Assembly (NCBI GenBank): GCA_033060915.1
Contig: CM065377.1
Coordinates: 39,251,183 to 39,315,182, forward strand
Length of the DNA: 64,000 bases
Origin: Euryodendron excelsum
Lineage: Eukaryota; Streptophyta; Magnoliopsida; Ericales; Pentaphylacaceae
Reading direction: 5' to 3'
Shown here: positions 1 to 15,430 of the stretch, one piece after another
Layout: every line of letters begins with the position of its first letter
Numbering within the stretch: the first letter of the stretch is position 1
Made by a program: the position numbers and the translations under genes
Notes under the pieces: model-generated
Told to the model about the DNA's origin: nothing
Seen by the model: only the letters and a program-made list of their open reading frames with translations
Databases searched by the model: none

Positions 1-3000
1 GCATGAAAAGAGACGTGTAAAGAAAGATATTTTTCATTACCTGTATTGCCATATTCTTTTTCATCATATGCTTCTAGTATAACAAAAATAAAATAAAAAC
101 ATCTATAAAAGTTGAGTAAATTTTTTGTACTGCTAGTAGAATATAATGCATCATCAATATAGAGTTTTATTCCTCTTAACCACATTATGTTAGCTCTTAT
201 AAAGCATAACTCTTCTAGAGCTTAGCTCATCTGAAGCCTTCAATCAATTTGTAATGCTTGATATTGTTTGAATATTAATTTCAGCTAATGTTAAGTTTAT
301 GACATATCAAAGAATTGTGTGCGTTCTAATAATGTCTGCTAGACATATATCTTCTCCATTCATATTTGTAATAATTGACGCATTGGTATGATCCATGCCT
401 TAAAATGCAAAATTAATATAATGTTTCATTATCAAAATTATTCTATCATAGTAATCTATTGAATATTTAATCATCGTACTACAGGTACGTAACCAATGAA
501 ACATCTTTGTACTTCTTGAGAGGTTGAGCTCACATTATTCCACTTTTAGTGGCATTTACAACCTTCAGGTTATCACCAAAAATTCAAAGATTATTACATA
601 GTAATCATATTTGTGCCAATATCCATGGCCATTAAATAAAAGTACATTCACTTCAAGGAATGATATAAAATTGGTCCAATATATTAGCTAATCATAGCAC
701 TCTATTTAGTGAGCTACACCACGCTGAATCCATACCATTTATTTATCACTTCAGGGATTGATATATATTGTAAATTTGTATTTTTAGAAAGATCTAATGA
801 AAATATAGAAAGAAAATGGAGAACAAAATCAAAATAATGTAGAGCTCATAAATAGTACCGTAAATAGTAATGTAAATAGTATGTAGGAATAGTAACATAA
901 CTATTTACCCTTATCTTCTTTTATATTTACAAGATGTGCCATTGAAATATAATTTTTGAATTAACACTCTCGATATTGATATTGTTGGAGCACGTTCGAT
1001 GCATAAAATATAAATATATTTTTCTATCATATCTTCATCAGGAAGATTTTTTCTACATCATTTTCATTGTGGGTAATAAAAATTGTACTCATTCTTTAAT
1101 TTGGTAACACTGTACTACAACCTTGTTATTACAACTTTCGGTGCACTAAATCATTGTCTTGCAACTTCAGGTGCATTCAACCATGATCTTGCAACTTCAA
1201 ATGCATTTATTGATAATCTTGCAAGTCTAGATGCAGTAAATCATAATAAACCTTGTGAAAAATTGCAGTCTTCTAGCACTTGTATTTTTCAATCATTCAA
1301 TGATAACATAATGGTTAACCAAATTAGATGGCGCCCAGAACAAATATAGTTAATAATAGCAGTAACGTAAATTAAAGCAGTAGCAGGCGGCAAGCCGTCC
1401 TTATAAAGTAACAATAATTAATTAAACTGTGTGTAAACCTTAATAAATATTCTATAGGAGCGCTTGATTTCTTTTATTGTATTTCAAAAATCATTACTTT
1501 TGGAATAATCTAAAGATAAAATATTTAAAGCAACACACATAATAAAATTCAATAATTATCAGTTAATGATCATGTAAAAACTTCTACCGAACATATTAAT
1601 GTTAGGTGGGTACTATATTAAATGGCAACTGACAGAACAGTAAAAAGTATTACCGTACTATTGATTACATATTGTTTATTATATATTACTATGCAATTAC
1701 TATTTATTACTGTTCATGAATAGTAGACTTCATTCGATCGATATATATATATATATATAATATCACTATTTTTGTCTTCATTGTAACTTTCAATCCAGAT
1801 ATCAAAACATAGTCAAGTAACATGTCTATGGAAAAATATTGAAATAAGGATTTCAGATTTATAAATATCATAGGCAAAACATGCCAGATTTTAGAGAAAT
1901 AAAGCAATAAAGTTTTGAAATAAATACTATTCATTGCAGCAGTTAAATCATTGTTTATACTATTCATGCGAATTGAGTGAATAGTAAAGAAACCAAAATG
2001 AAAATAAATTACACATAAAATGAAGTATCTTCCTAATAAGAAAGAACACATCTATATTTTTTATAAGTACTTTAGAGTTTTGTACTAATAACGTGTTATA
2101 AACTAAATGAATTTGCAGTAAGCAAAATATTAAAACACAGTATATAAGAAAACTAGTTATTCTGGAACTGTCAAATAATAATGAAATAGTTTTTCTTGAA
2201 CTATGAGGATAGATCTTCTTGATCGCCTAAGTATGTATTTCTTTTATAAGATACAAAATAAAGACAACAAAATTTAAATAGATTACCTACATTCTTTAGT
2301 TTTTCCTTTCTTCTCTCTTCTTCTTCTTCTTTGTTTTCTCGCTCTCTTCTCTCTATTTCTCTCTCTTTTGTCTCTCTCTTTCTTTCCGTCTCTCTCTCTC
2401 TTTTTCTCTTTTAATCTCTTTCTCTTTCTGTTCTTTCTCTCCATTTTCTTTCTTTCTTCTCTTCTTCTCTTTTCTCTCTTCTATTTATATAGGTAAATAT
2501 AGAGGTATGTTACAAATCACGTGAAGGTCATCCACCAGTCAACTATTCCATAACAGGTTACTTTTTAGAGAGAGAGAGAGAGAGAGAGATGCAACCATGG
2601 GCGTGTGGCCCGTTATTGCTGTAGATATTTACTGTATCGATTATGGTTTGAGAGTAGAAGCAGAAATGATTCGATTACAGAAGAGGGGAGATAGAGGAGA
2701 AAAAGCAATGGAAAGATAAAAAAGTTCGCAAACTAATGGAAGATGAACATGGTGTGATAGGTGAAAAGCACTCAATACTTTCTGAGCACCTTTCTTTCAA
2801 TCGTAGTCCAAAGACCATCTTTTCTTGATCCACGTGAAAACCAATTTGACTATATGTACATTTTTACATTGGTTTCATTCATATTCGTGTACACAGCAAC
2901 ACAACAACAGTCCATAAAAAAGGGCACAAGGGGAATTTCACACAGGAAAAAATTAAAAAGAAATCCCAACTCTTTAGAAGCATTAAACAAAATATGTCCA

Positions 3001-3560
3001 TCTCTCTTCGGATTCGGATTTCACGAAAGCAAATCTGAGTTGTAATGACCGTACAATTGTCCTGAGTCTATGGGAGAAGCCAACAAAAGATCTGAAAACT
3101 CCACATTGATTTACATTTTATCACAAGAAAGCAAAACAATCATGGGGGCAAAAGCGACACTTCACAAGGAATTAACACTTACAAAAAAATAAATCCTCAA
3201 CATGCACATAAAGTAGATTTGCACAACTTTGTCGAAATAAATCTCAAGTCAAATCCCCTTATTACCTTCTAAAGAAACCCAATGCATGGAGGAAAGAAGG
3301 GCACAACAAAAAGAGAAAATCAAGAACAAAATGAGAATTTTACCTACGACGAAAAATATTGTTTATTGCATCGATGCTTTATACGCAGTAGTAGACTTAA
3401 AAAGTCTGTTTGGTTTATCTCATGACTACATTAAGTTGCTTATATTTTAAGAATTTTTTTAGGATTTTATGAGAATTTTGAGTATTTTTTTATAACAGAT
3501 GTTATTATAAATTTTTTTTTTTCTCGTCAAGGATTATTATCAACTTTGAGGTCTGACACT
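1..3560. other. AT-rich intergenic region
   Basis: No coding region is supported here. The stretch is AT-rich, with short reading frames that show no domain. It holds a four-copy 30 bp tandem repeat at 1132-1251, an AT dinucleotide run near 1740-1760, a long pyrimidine-rich tract (TC and TTC runs) at about 2295-2490, and a GA microsatellite near 2569-2589. Many copies of a short AATAGTA-like motif lie at 845-905. It could be decayed transposon sequence; I do not recognise a family. Confidence 0.6.
1132..1251 (+). repeat. 30 bp tandem repeat, four copies
   Basis: Four diverged units begin at about 1132, 1162, 1192 and 1222, each opening with a variant of CAACTTCAGGTGCA. The 30 bp period keeps one frame open, so the short reading frame 1083-1349 shows a ten-residue repeat (LATSGAF, LATSNAF, LASLDAV). 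There is no start context or domain to support a real protein. Confidence 0.75.
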
Positions 3561-3639
3561 AGAGGAACCGGAACATTAAGGTCCAATCCAAGGCGGCATA
3601 GGGTGGTCCATCATATAGGCCTGGCACGAACCTGGACCC

Positions 3640-3676
3640 GAGGGCCAGGAAGCCCAAACTGGGGTCTCTAGGGTTT
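3640..3676 (+). promoter_or_regulatory. Site II-like and telo-box elements upstream of RPL6
   Basis: An AGCCCAAA motif (3651-3658; its reverse complement contains TGGGCT, site II type) lies 13 bp from TAGGGTTT (3669-3676), the telo box. GGGCC occurs at about 3642-3646. Site II plus telo box is the known proximal promoter signature of plant ribosomal protein genes. The elements sit about 130 bp upstream of the RPL6 start codon, where such motifs are usually found. Confidence 0.75.
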
Positions 3677-3801
3677 TGTTTTTTTTTTTTAAATCTTGTT
3701 GTTGCCTATACACAGCGCCCTATATACATCTAGCCTCACTCAGGTTCGTGCCCTTCTGAGTTTCACGTTCATTTGGAGAGAGAGAGACAGACTTGGCATT
3801 A

Positions 3802-8332
<4,531 letters not shown>

Positions 8333-10346
8333 AGGAAGCACTTTGGAAGTTACTAGTATTGATATTCTTCCCTACTGTGTTCTGTTTTGTTTTAGCTTGG
8401 TTCAAGGGCTGTACTGTTCAAGATTTTATTGGTGATAATCATCTAAATTTTGTGTTATTTTAGGCAATGGGGTGTGAAATGGATTTCCTTCCTCCTTTTG
8501 TTTCATGAGTACAATTCATTTATGATATATACTATATATGATAGTCCTCAATCTCTAGTTGGTATTGTCGCGTGAGGTTGGTTTGGTGGTGGAATGATGA
8601 ATATTTGCATATAATCGGTAGCTTTTATTGTACTCCAAACAACTAGTGAGTTGGAACTGAGTTTGCAGACCACATAGGTGTAGTGTTCTTTTGCGGATGC
8701 TGTAACTTTTTCGAAACCGTGTCTTGTTGGTGAGCTACTTCAAGGACTTTTAAACTTTGGAACCTATAATCTTTTTTCAGTGGGCCCTTTTACTTGGGAG
8801 GTGGAACGATGATGAACTCTGTATCTTTTATTATAGTATATGCAATTGTTGAGTTTGAATTGGGTTTACAGATTACGTGTAGGTGTTGGTGTCTAGTGTT
8901 CTTTTGCAGATGCTGTTACGTTTCCTGTCCTGTCTTGTGGTTGTGCTCATTCCAGAACTTTCAGTATTTGTAACTTATAAACTTTATACAAGCGGATCCT
9001 TATACTTTGCCTTGCTAGAAAATTTGGTGGGCAACTATTTACTTAGGATTTTCCCCCCCCTTAAAAAACTGGATATGGGATTTGCAGGCCTGTTTGAACG
9101 TTAGTTGACCGTCTATTGTAGTCAGGTGGTATTGGTGTCGTAGATCTATAGATCTACGTTCCTTCCTTTTGTTTGGAAGACTCGTAAATCAGATGGTTTG
9201 GGAAAGGGAGATAATTGCCATTTGATGAAATCTTGCTCTCCTTTTGGATTTTTGCACCCTTGATTATTGTTGGTTGTAGGCACCTTGTGGTGTTTCTTAG
9301 GAGTGTTACGGTCTTGGTGGAAAAAAAATTAGATAATCAATAGCTTCTCACGCATCCCTGTAAGCATAACTTAAAAATGTTAAGACTGCGAAATTTTATA
9401 TTAGCCCCTTTATATTCTTTTTCTTATTGCAGCTTGTCTTGATTTTGTATGTCTGTGTATGGACAGCCCTATTGTTTTATATGCACGTGGAAGTTATCCT
9501 GGACATATTTGCCATGCCTGGTTGATTTTTTTGACAGTGGCATGATTGGCTCACACCATTGTCCTAATAAGAGGTAAACTGTAGAATGTGTTTGCTTCTG
9601 TTATTCAAAGGTAATGTCAACTTAGAATTACAATTGCTTATGTTTCACAGTGTTGTCCTGTTTTTCTTCCACCAGCTTGCCTTGAACATTAGATGCCTAG
9701 CTAGTGAAACTTTCAGGCCAAGTGTTAATTGCTCAATGCTCAGATACTATAATAAGTGCTCCCCTACTAAGTCGTGTTTCATTCAGAAAATTCCAAGTGC
9801 TCTGGAGCGATTCTACCTGTTCTACATGCAATTTGCTTTGAAATTCCGCACTTCGGCACCTGGATCTGACTGTACACTGATTTTATCAAGTTTCTTTTCA
9901 TTTTCACAAATCTACATAATTAGATAGTCACCAGTGTGAGTCTACCTCAGCCAATTCTTCTATTCCCCGTTATACAAATCAAGTGCATTGAATTCCTAGG
10001 ATCGATCTTATTGAAGAAGAGTGATCTTTCTTTAACCATTTGTTGTTCGTTTTTCATGTGCCCAGTTGCAGCACTGTGCTAAACTCATACATCATTCAGT
10101 TGGGTTTTGGTTAATAGATTGTGGGGCTAGTTTCTATAATTTGCAGGGGTTAAAGGTAAGAAAACTCGTAACTGTTGTCTGAAATTCTGAATTTGCAAGG
10201 CCTAACAGTCAATAGCTAGAGAAACCTCTCTTGGAAAGAGTTATGGAAAAGGGATTCAAACACAGTATTTATTGCAACACACATCAAACAGTATATGGGA
10301 TCTGAAGATACAATAACACATCCTGTAATGTAAAACTTTAAAGAGT
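8333..10346. other. Region between convergent genes, with 212 bp duplication
   Basis: This is the RPL6 3' UTR followed by the 3' flank of the MCTP gene on the other strand. A diverged tandem duplication covers about 8588-8799 and 8800-9015; both copies carry GGTGGAA(T/C)GATGA, AGTGTTCTTTTGC and a GTCTTG(T)TGG block. The frame at 9586-9927 has no domain and is not called. No other gene is supported. Confidence 0.6.
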
Positions 10347-12743
10347 TTAGAGCAAGCTGTCTGTTCGAGGTGGCAATCTCTTCAGGAAATTGCTGGGAAC
10401 CGAAGGCAACTTGCTTCGAAACCTAGGATGTCGCAGCATGTACAGTCCTGCAACTAGAGCCACCACTTTAAACGGGGTCGCGTAAAGCACCACCGATGCA
10501 CAGAGACAGAAGATGATAAAGAGGCTCGTTGCTCTCGGGTCTCTCCAAACGAGCAGTGACTGAAACCTCTCTCCCTGTGTTGCTATGTCTCCTGCCACGG
10601 TTTGGATTCTCCCGGCCACACTTCTTAGCCTATCATACCTCATTCGAACCACGTCATTAGGTTTAGAAGTTGGAAATGTGTCGAACTCTTCATCAAGCTC
10701 GTCCGGGTGCACTGCTTCTGCCCAGGAGAGTTTAGTATCCATATGAGGTGGCTGCCTTGGTCGGAACCTATAGTTCCAAAGTCCGATGAGGAACATGTAG
10801 AGAAAGATAGTTGGAAGTATCAGCTCAGGGTACCAGATCAATATCAGAAATAGAACATGCACTAGAACGGAGGTGACCGGGTTTTTCCAGTGGCAAACAT
10901 CGACAAACCATCTGCTCATGGAGATCGAACCCGAAACTAGTGACATTATTCGGAAGAAGTTAGCTTTGCTTCTTCTCATACTCCACATGTTGGAATCCAC
11001 ATCCAACATGTACTCCACAACCTCTTTCCTGAGAGGTGGTTCAGCTCGGCCGAGCCTCACTGCTACGATATTCATTGCTTGATACCTCAAATTCTCTACT
11101 TGGTTGACAGTGAAAGGATGCAAGTAATGCATTTTGGGTAGCAAGGGGTGTGCGTAGAGGTATATCATGTGAGCTAGGGATAGGGTAGTGAATCGAACTG
11201 CTAATTGCAGCTCCCCCATTTTCTTTAACCCAGATGGATGCAGAACAAGAAGTGGATAAGAATGTGTGTAAATCCGATGAGCTTCTAGGGTTGACAATCG
11301 AATCCGTACCTTTCCAACCCGTGAATCTCGTGCTGCACTCGCTCCCTGAGGTTTCTCAATTCCCAAGTGGCAGTTGTCGAAAACCCCCAAAGTTATCACA
11401 GTGCAGGGGTCATAGACTTCCCATGTGTATTGCTCGTTCCATCTGGGACTGAAGGTATCAACAATTGTTCTGGTCCGGACCCATTTTTGCCCATACCTCG
11501 CTACAACATAAGCGTCTGTGCTCCCTCGGCCATCCTTCATCTTCATGGGTAGAAGCCCTTGTGCGCCTAGGATGCCGACTTCCAATATTCCAACAGGCTG
11601 CTTCCAGAGTTGTCGTTCTGTTGGCCGCTTATCACTTATGTACATAGTTGATTCATCTAGTACGTGGTATCCACCTTCTAGACAAACTCTTACATGTATC
11701 CTGCTCGAGAACTTGAGCTCTGACCTCCTATCAGCTTCCAGGACGCCAAATCCGAACTTCTCAAGGTTGAACCAGCGAGAATGAACCGGCCGGTGGTCAA
11801 GCCGCTTCTCAAACACATTGAGTGGTAGACTTATTCTCCCCAACACCGCGTCTTTTGAAGGGAGCACTTGGTCCTCAACAGTAAGGACCAGTTGCTCCTC
11901 AAATGGTTCAGCAGCTACAAAAACTAAATCTTCATTCCAAAGAGGGTTGACTGTAGGAATAGGGCATACCTTAGATTTTAGCACCTGGTTCCCCACCTGG
12001 GCTTTGACATAAAGTTCAGGAGGGCGGCTTTTATCCTTCGGAATGATGTCCTGAGCTTCAATGACATTTACTCTGAGGTACCAAAGTTTTGGTGAGACAT
12101 AAACCTTCGAGCGGATGCTAGAAACGCCCTCTCCTTGAACAAAAGCAGCATCTGAATGCCACGAGTCTGGAAAAGCTTCATCAGCTTGCGTTCCCATCCA
12201 AACTGCAAGCATGATTTGCCCCTTCACCTTGCCCTCCCCACGCCGGTACTCCAATCTATACCACTGAGGAGCCAACGTGCTGTCAGGTGGAACCCGGCTT
12301 GGAACCTCATTCAAGTCGAAAACCACCCTGCCTAGATAATCATCTCGTCCAATCATCTCTTTATCTTTTACAAAAACTTCGAGGACTGAAGACTGAACCC
12401 GGTCTTTTGAGAAGGAAAATACCTGGTTCCACTCGGGGTTCAGCTTCTTCTCGAAGTGCTTTGTTCTGCCTTTGTAGTTGCCAAGCTTCACTTCCACATA
12501 AGGATCACAGCTACCGGTAATGGAGCTGGGTGGAAGATCTTTGGCCTTCACAACTCGAACATAAAGGTAATACGTCTGCTCAACAAGGTCGTAGGTGCTT
12601 GTAAACCTCTCTCCGCTCATCCACCCTCTTCCGCCAAACCCTCCCCCATTCAGCCACCGCTCACCAAGCTGGGGGTTGGTGTCCTTTATTTCGTAGTCTC
12701 CTTCTTGGCTAGGACGGCCTTGTGGGTTGACCTGGTAATGCAT
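10347..12743 (-). CDS. MCTP: Multiple C2 domain and transmembrane region protein (MCTP/FTIP family)
   Basis: A 798-residue single-exon membrane protein of the plant MCTP/FT-INTERACTING PROTEIN family. Characterised members tether ER to plasma membrane at plasmodesmata and affect transport such as FT movement; which member this is cannot be told here. Domains: C2 at about 58-165 (GSCDPYVEVKLGNYKG; loop KDKEMIGRDD), C2 at about 219-330 (SPKLWYLRVNVIEAQD), C2 at about 384-500 (DGRGSTDAYV; VFDNCHL), then the C-terminal PRT_C region with hydrophobic segments at about 622-657 and 738-770. The second C2 domain has SRPPELYV where the usual Asp would lie, so its calcium binding may be lost, as in relatives. 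The C-terminus PPRTDSLL fits the family ending. Start chosen at the first ATG, before a STYDLVEQ motif near the usual distance. No lesion seen. Confidence 0.96.
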   Translation of the reverse strand: MHYQVNPQGRPSQEGDYEIKDTNPQLGERWLNGGGFGGRGWMSGERFTSTYDLVEQTYYLYVRVVKAKDLPPSSITGSCDPYVEVKLGNYKGRTKHFEKKLNPEWNQVFSFSKDRVQSSVLEVFVKDKEMIGRDDYLGRVVFDLNEVPSRVPPDSTLAPQWYRLEYRRGEGKVKGQIMLAVWMGTQADEAFPDSWHSDAAFVQGEGVSSIRSKVYVSPKLWYLRVNVIEAQDIIPKDKSRPPELYVKAQVGNQVLKSKVCPIPTVNPLWNEDLVFVAAEPFEEQLVLTVEDQVLPSKDAVLGRISLPLNVFEKRLDHRPVHSRWFNLEKFGFGVLEADRRSELKFSSRIHVRVCLEGGYHVLDESTMYISDKRPTERQLWKQPVGILEVGILGAQGLLPMKMKDGRGSTDAYVVARYGQKWVRTRTIVDTFSPRWNEQYTWEVYDPCTVITLGVFDNCHLGIEKPQGASAARDSRVGKVRIRLSTLEAHRIYTHSYPLLVLHPSGLKKMGELQLAVRFTTLSLAHMIYLYAHPLLPKMHYLHPFTVNQVENLRYQAMNIVAVRLGRAEPPLRKEVVEYMLDVDSNMWSMRRSKANFFRIMSLVSGSISMSRWFVDVCHWKNPVTSVLVHVLFLILIWYPELILPTIFLYMFLIGLWNYRFRPRQPPHMDTKLSWAEAVHPDELDEEFDTFPTSKPNDVVRMRYDRLRSVAGRIQTVAGDIATQGERFQSLLVWRDPRATSLFIIFCLCASVVLYATPFKVVALVAGLYMLRHPRFRSKLPSVPSNFLKRLPPRTDSLL

Positions 12744-13680
12744 TTCTAAGTTCGTCTTCGTGTAGAGTTGTCTCTACTTTTCCTTTGGCAGGCTCTTTGA
12801 TCTCTTCCTGCGCTCTCTGTCTGGAGCAGTCTTGAAAGACTTAGCTGCTGCTGTCACAGGGGAACCATAAGTTTCTCTCACAGCAACAGTGGAAATCTCA
12901 TTTTCGGGCTCTTCTGTATTACTAGTAAGGTTTGTAGTAAGGTTTTTTGTAACCTTTATCTAGTGTGCTTCTCAACTGCAAGAATCTAACAAGTGGCTAT
13001 CCACAAGAAACCTGAAACTCCAATCGGAAGCAAAGAGGTTCCAATTGAGAAAGCACCAGCATAAAAAAGGGAGAGGAAAGGTCCCCTCTCTCTCCCTCTC
13101 TCTCAGGTGGAAGCTGTTGTTCTTATATGAAAGCAAAGAATGTTTGATGAAGAAGCTGTCCATTAGTTCCTTCGAAACCCAAATATAAGGAAGAGGGAAA
13201 TGGAAGAAAGGCATAAAACTTTGTTTGCAAGAAAAATCAATGGGTTATTTTCTAAAAGCTTAGATTTGTGTTTTATTTTATTGTGGCGAAAATAAAAAAG
13301 ACATTTGGATTCATGTTCTTGTTGCACAATTCCAACTCGTTAGAGCATCTTGTCTGCCCTTTGTCTAAGCAAGCATACATATTTTTTTGCTAAAAATGAC
13401 TGAGGGCTTTGTATGTACTGACAAACATAGACTTTTACATTTAAATAGGGAGATAAGGCGTGCGTTATAGCTTCACTTTTCTTTTTCCTTTTACCTTTTA
13501 TTGTTTTTGAAGCTATACCCTCTTTGTTAAATGAAGATGTTTCAACCTGCAAAACCGCATACCTATACCCTCTTTGTTAAATGAAGATGTTTCAACCTGC
13601 AAAGCAGCATACCTTAGCTACTCTCTCTCTCTCTCTCTGTCTCTCTCTCACAGAATACTGCTGAGTTCAAGGCCTTCCAA
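12744..13680 (-). promoter_or_regulatory. 5' leader and proximal upstream region of the MCTP gene
   Basis: No coding exon is supported between the MCTP start and 13.7 kb. On the minus strand the leader contains an upstream ATG at 12867 followed by a stop after four codons (complement 12853-12867), a possible minimal uORF. CT/GA-rich tracts lie at 13083-13104 and 13619-13650, and a perfect-period 50 bp duplication at 13513-13612. GA/CT tracts close to start sites are common in plant core promoters; assigning these to this gene is inference. Confidence 0.4.
13513..13612. repeat. 50 bp tandem duplication
   Basis: Two adjacent copies, 13513-13562 and 13563-13612, both starting CTATACCCTCTTTG. 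They are almost identical, differing only in AAAACCGCA versus AAAGCAGCA near the end, so the duplication is recent. Confidence 0.92.
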
Positions 13681-14413
13681 TGAAGGCATGCTCGATCATA
13701 ATGTTTATTCCTTCTTTTCTTTTATTTATTTATAAATTTTCAACGTCACGAGTATTATTGTTCACTGGTTTTAATTTCGAGAAAATCCTAGTTATCATCT
13801 AAGCAGTAAAAGTAGAATGTTTTTTTATTTTTATTTCTATATATTAGTATTCCTGTTAACTATGGTGGCACTCTCTATAAAGCAAAATTTCTTTTTTAGA
13901 AGGTTATAATCATTTATAGTCAAGTCAACATAGTTCGCGTGGATGGTCGTCTTGCATGAGAATGAATGAGTAGTTAGTCGTAGATATGCACACTCTGTAA
14001 TTTTTATGTTTTTATTTCACTGTAAAAAGGCGTGCATTGAGGATAAATAGATCTTAAAAGCTGGGAACGTACTTGCCCACCTATCTAGATTATTTTTAAT
14101 GGCGCTTAATTATTCTTAAATTATCATAAGGTTTCTAAACAGAGGGAGAAATGCCTTACTTGGATTCTTTGTGCTTTAGAGACATCCTATTCTTCTTAGG
14201 GCAGCAATGCCAGTATGAAGAAAGAAAAGAGAAGCAGGTGAGAGCAAAGGGTTAAAAGGTATAGATGGAGCTGAAAGAAAAGCATAAACAAAACCTATAA
14301 AAGTTTTTTAAGATTCTTTTCTTGTGCTTCATTCTGTTTCTTACTTTAATCTGATTCATTATTACCTCTCACTCTTCCCTCTCTTTTATTAGCTAACTCA
14401 ATTAACTTTTCAG

Positions 14414-14754
14414 GCTGCATTTGTTGCGGGATGGGATTAAGGATGGGATTAAGGAGATCAGTAATATATACCATGGGATTAACTTTCTGAGTGAAGTGTT
14501 TTTAACTATGTTTAATCAAAGTAGGATAAAAGATGGGATAAGTGAGGGAGAACTAAATTTGACTGTCGCATTACATGGCAGCTAATCTAGACTGAGCAGA
14601 TATGTAATCATTATCAGGATGTATGAAATCATGAAATTAGCAATCCGGTCAGGCTAATAATTCTGTTGTATTTTTTTTATATACAAAACAGAGATGTATA
14701 GGGCCCATGGGATTGGCAATCCAATCCCACCCTTTATACCCCAAACAATGTAGC
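14414..14754. mobile_element. Putative MITE with imperfect terminal inverted repeats
   Basis: A non-coding 341 bp segment starts GCTGCATTTGTTGCGGG and ends, on the complement, GCTACATTGTTTGGGG. Both ends then carry a GGGATTGG/GGGATTA block. No reading frame. The ten flanking bases on each side (AACTTTTCAG and AATTTTATAG) are similar but not identical, so a target duplication is uncertain. Superfamily not assigned. Confidence 0.4.
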
Positions 14755-15138
14755 AATTTTATAGACTTCAAGTTCAAGATGATTCTTTAGGGCCGCTTGG
14801 CAACTGCATAATTAGGCTAGTTGATTTTTGAATGTGGTCCTTAGACATTGTAACAAATCTATCTACTATAACAGAAACGAAAGAATATATTTTTTCTCCA
14901 TGCATGAAATTATCGGTTTACCCTCCCTCAAACATTTTCTTGTTATTCATCTTGGAAAATTGACCAATGGAATATATTTTATTTTCTTCTGGTAAGCAAT
15001 ACTTCACTTCAAAACAGAAAATGTACTATCTAGAAAACTAGTAAGGGGGCATACCTCCTTTTCCAAGATCTTATCTAGCCTAGTAGCTAAAAGAAATTTT
15101 ACTATTAAGCTAATCAAGAAGATCAAAAGAACAACTCT

Positions 15139-15430
15139 TCAACTGGAACTTTAAAATCTGGCCCTCAAGCAACAAATATATCTAAATGTCACTAGTCATT
15201 GTAGCTCAAAATTAAAAAAACTAAATAAAAGGAAGAGAATGAAAATATACCAAAAACAGAATAGAAACAGAACAAAAAACTAGACAAAAAGAGGAAAGCC
15301 AGGACAAAAAACAGGGGAAATGAAATTTAGAAGGTGTAGGCACTCCCATTTCCCTTCCGATTCAATAGCATTCAGTTAAATCTAGTACTCTTAAACAGTT
15401 GCAAGTATCTTATTTGCCTATGAAATAAAA
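15139..15430 (-). pseudogene. Duplicate of the 3' flank of the ankyrin gene (part 1)
   Basis: Direct-orientation match to 36010-36250, downstream of the ankyrin gene. Shared blocks in order include ATATACCAAAAACA, AACAAAAAACTAGACAAAAA, GAAATGAAATTTAGAAGGTG, GCACTCCCATTT and ATAGCATTCAG. The continuation of the match resumes at about 25690, so this copy has been split by about 10 kb of inserted DNA. Confidence 0.8.

Noticed and set aside
9586..9927. 113-residue frame downstream of RPL6
   Set aside because: No domain, biased composition, and no splice or promoter support.
10873..12749. Several plus-strand frames across the MCTP gene
   Set aside because: Antisense shadows of a conserved coding region; no domains.
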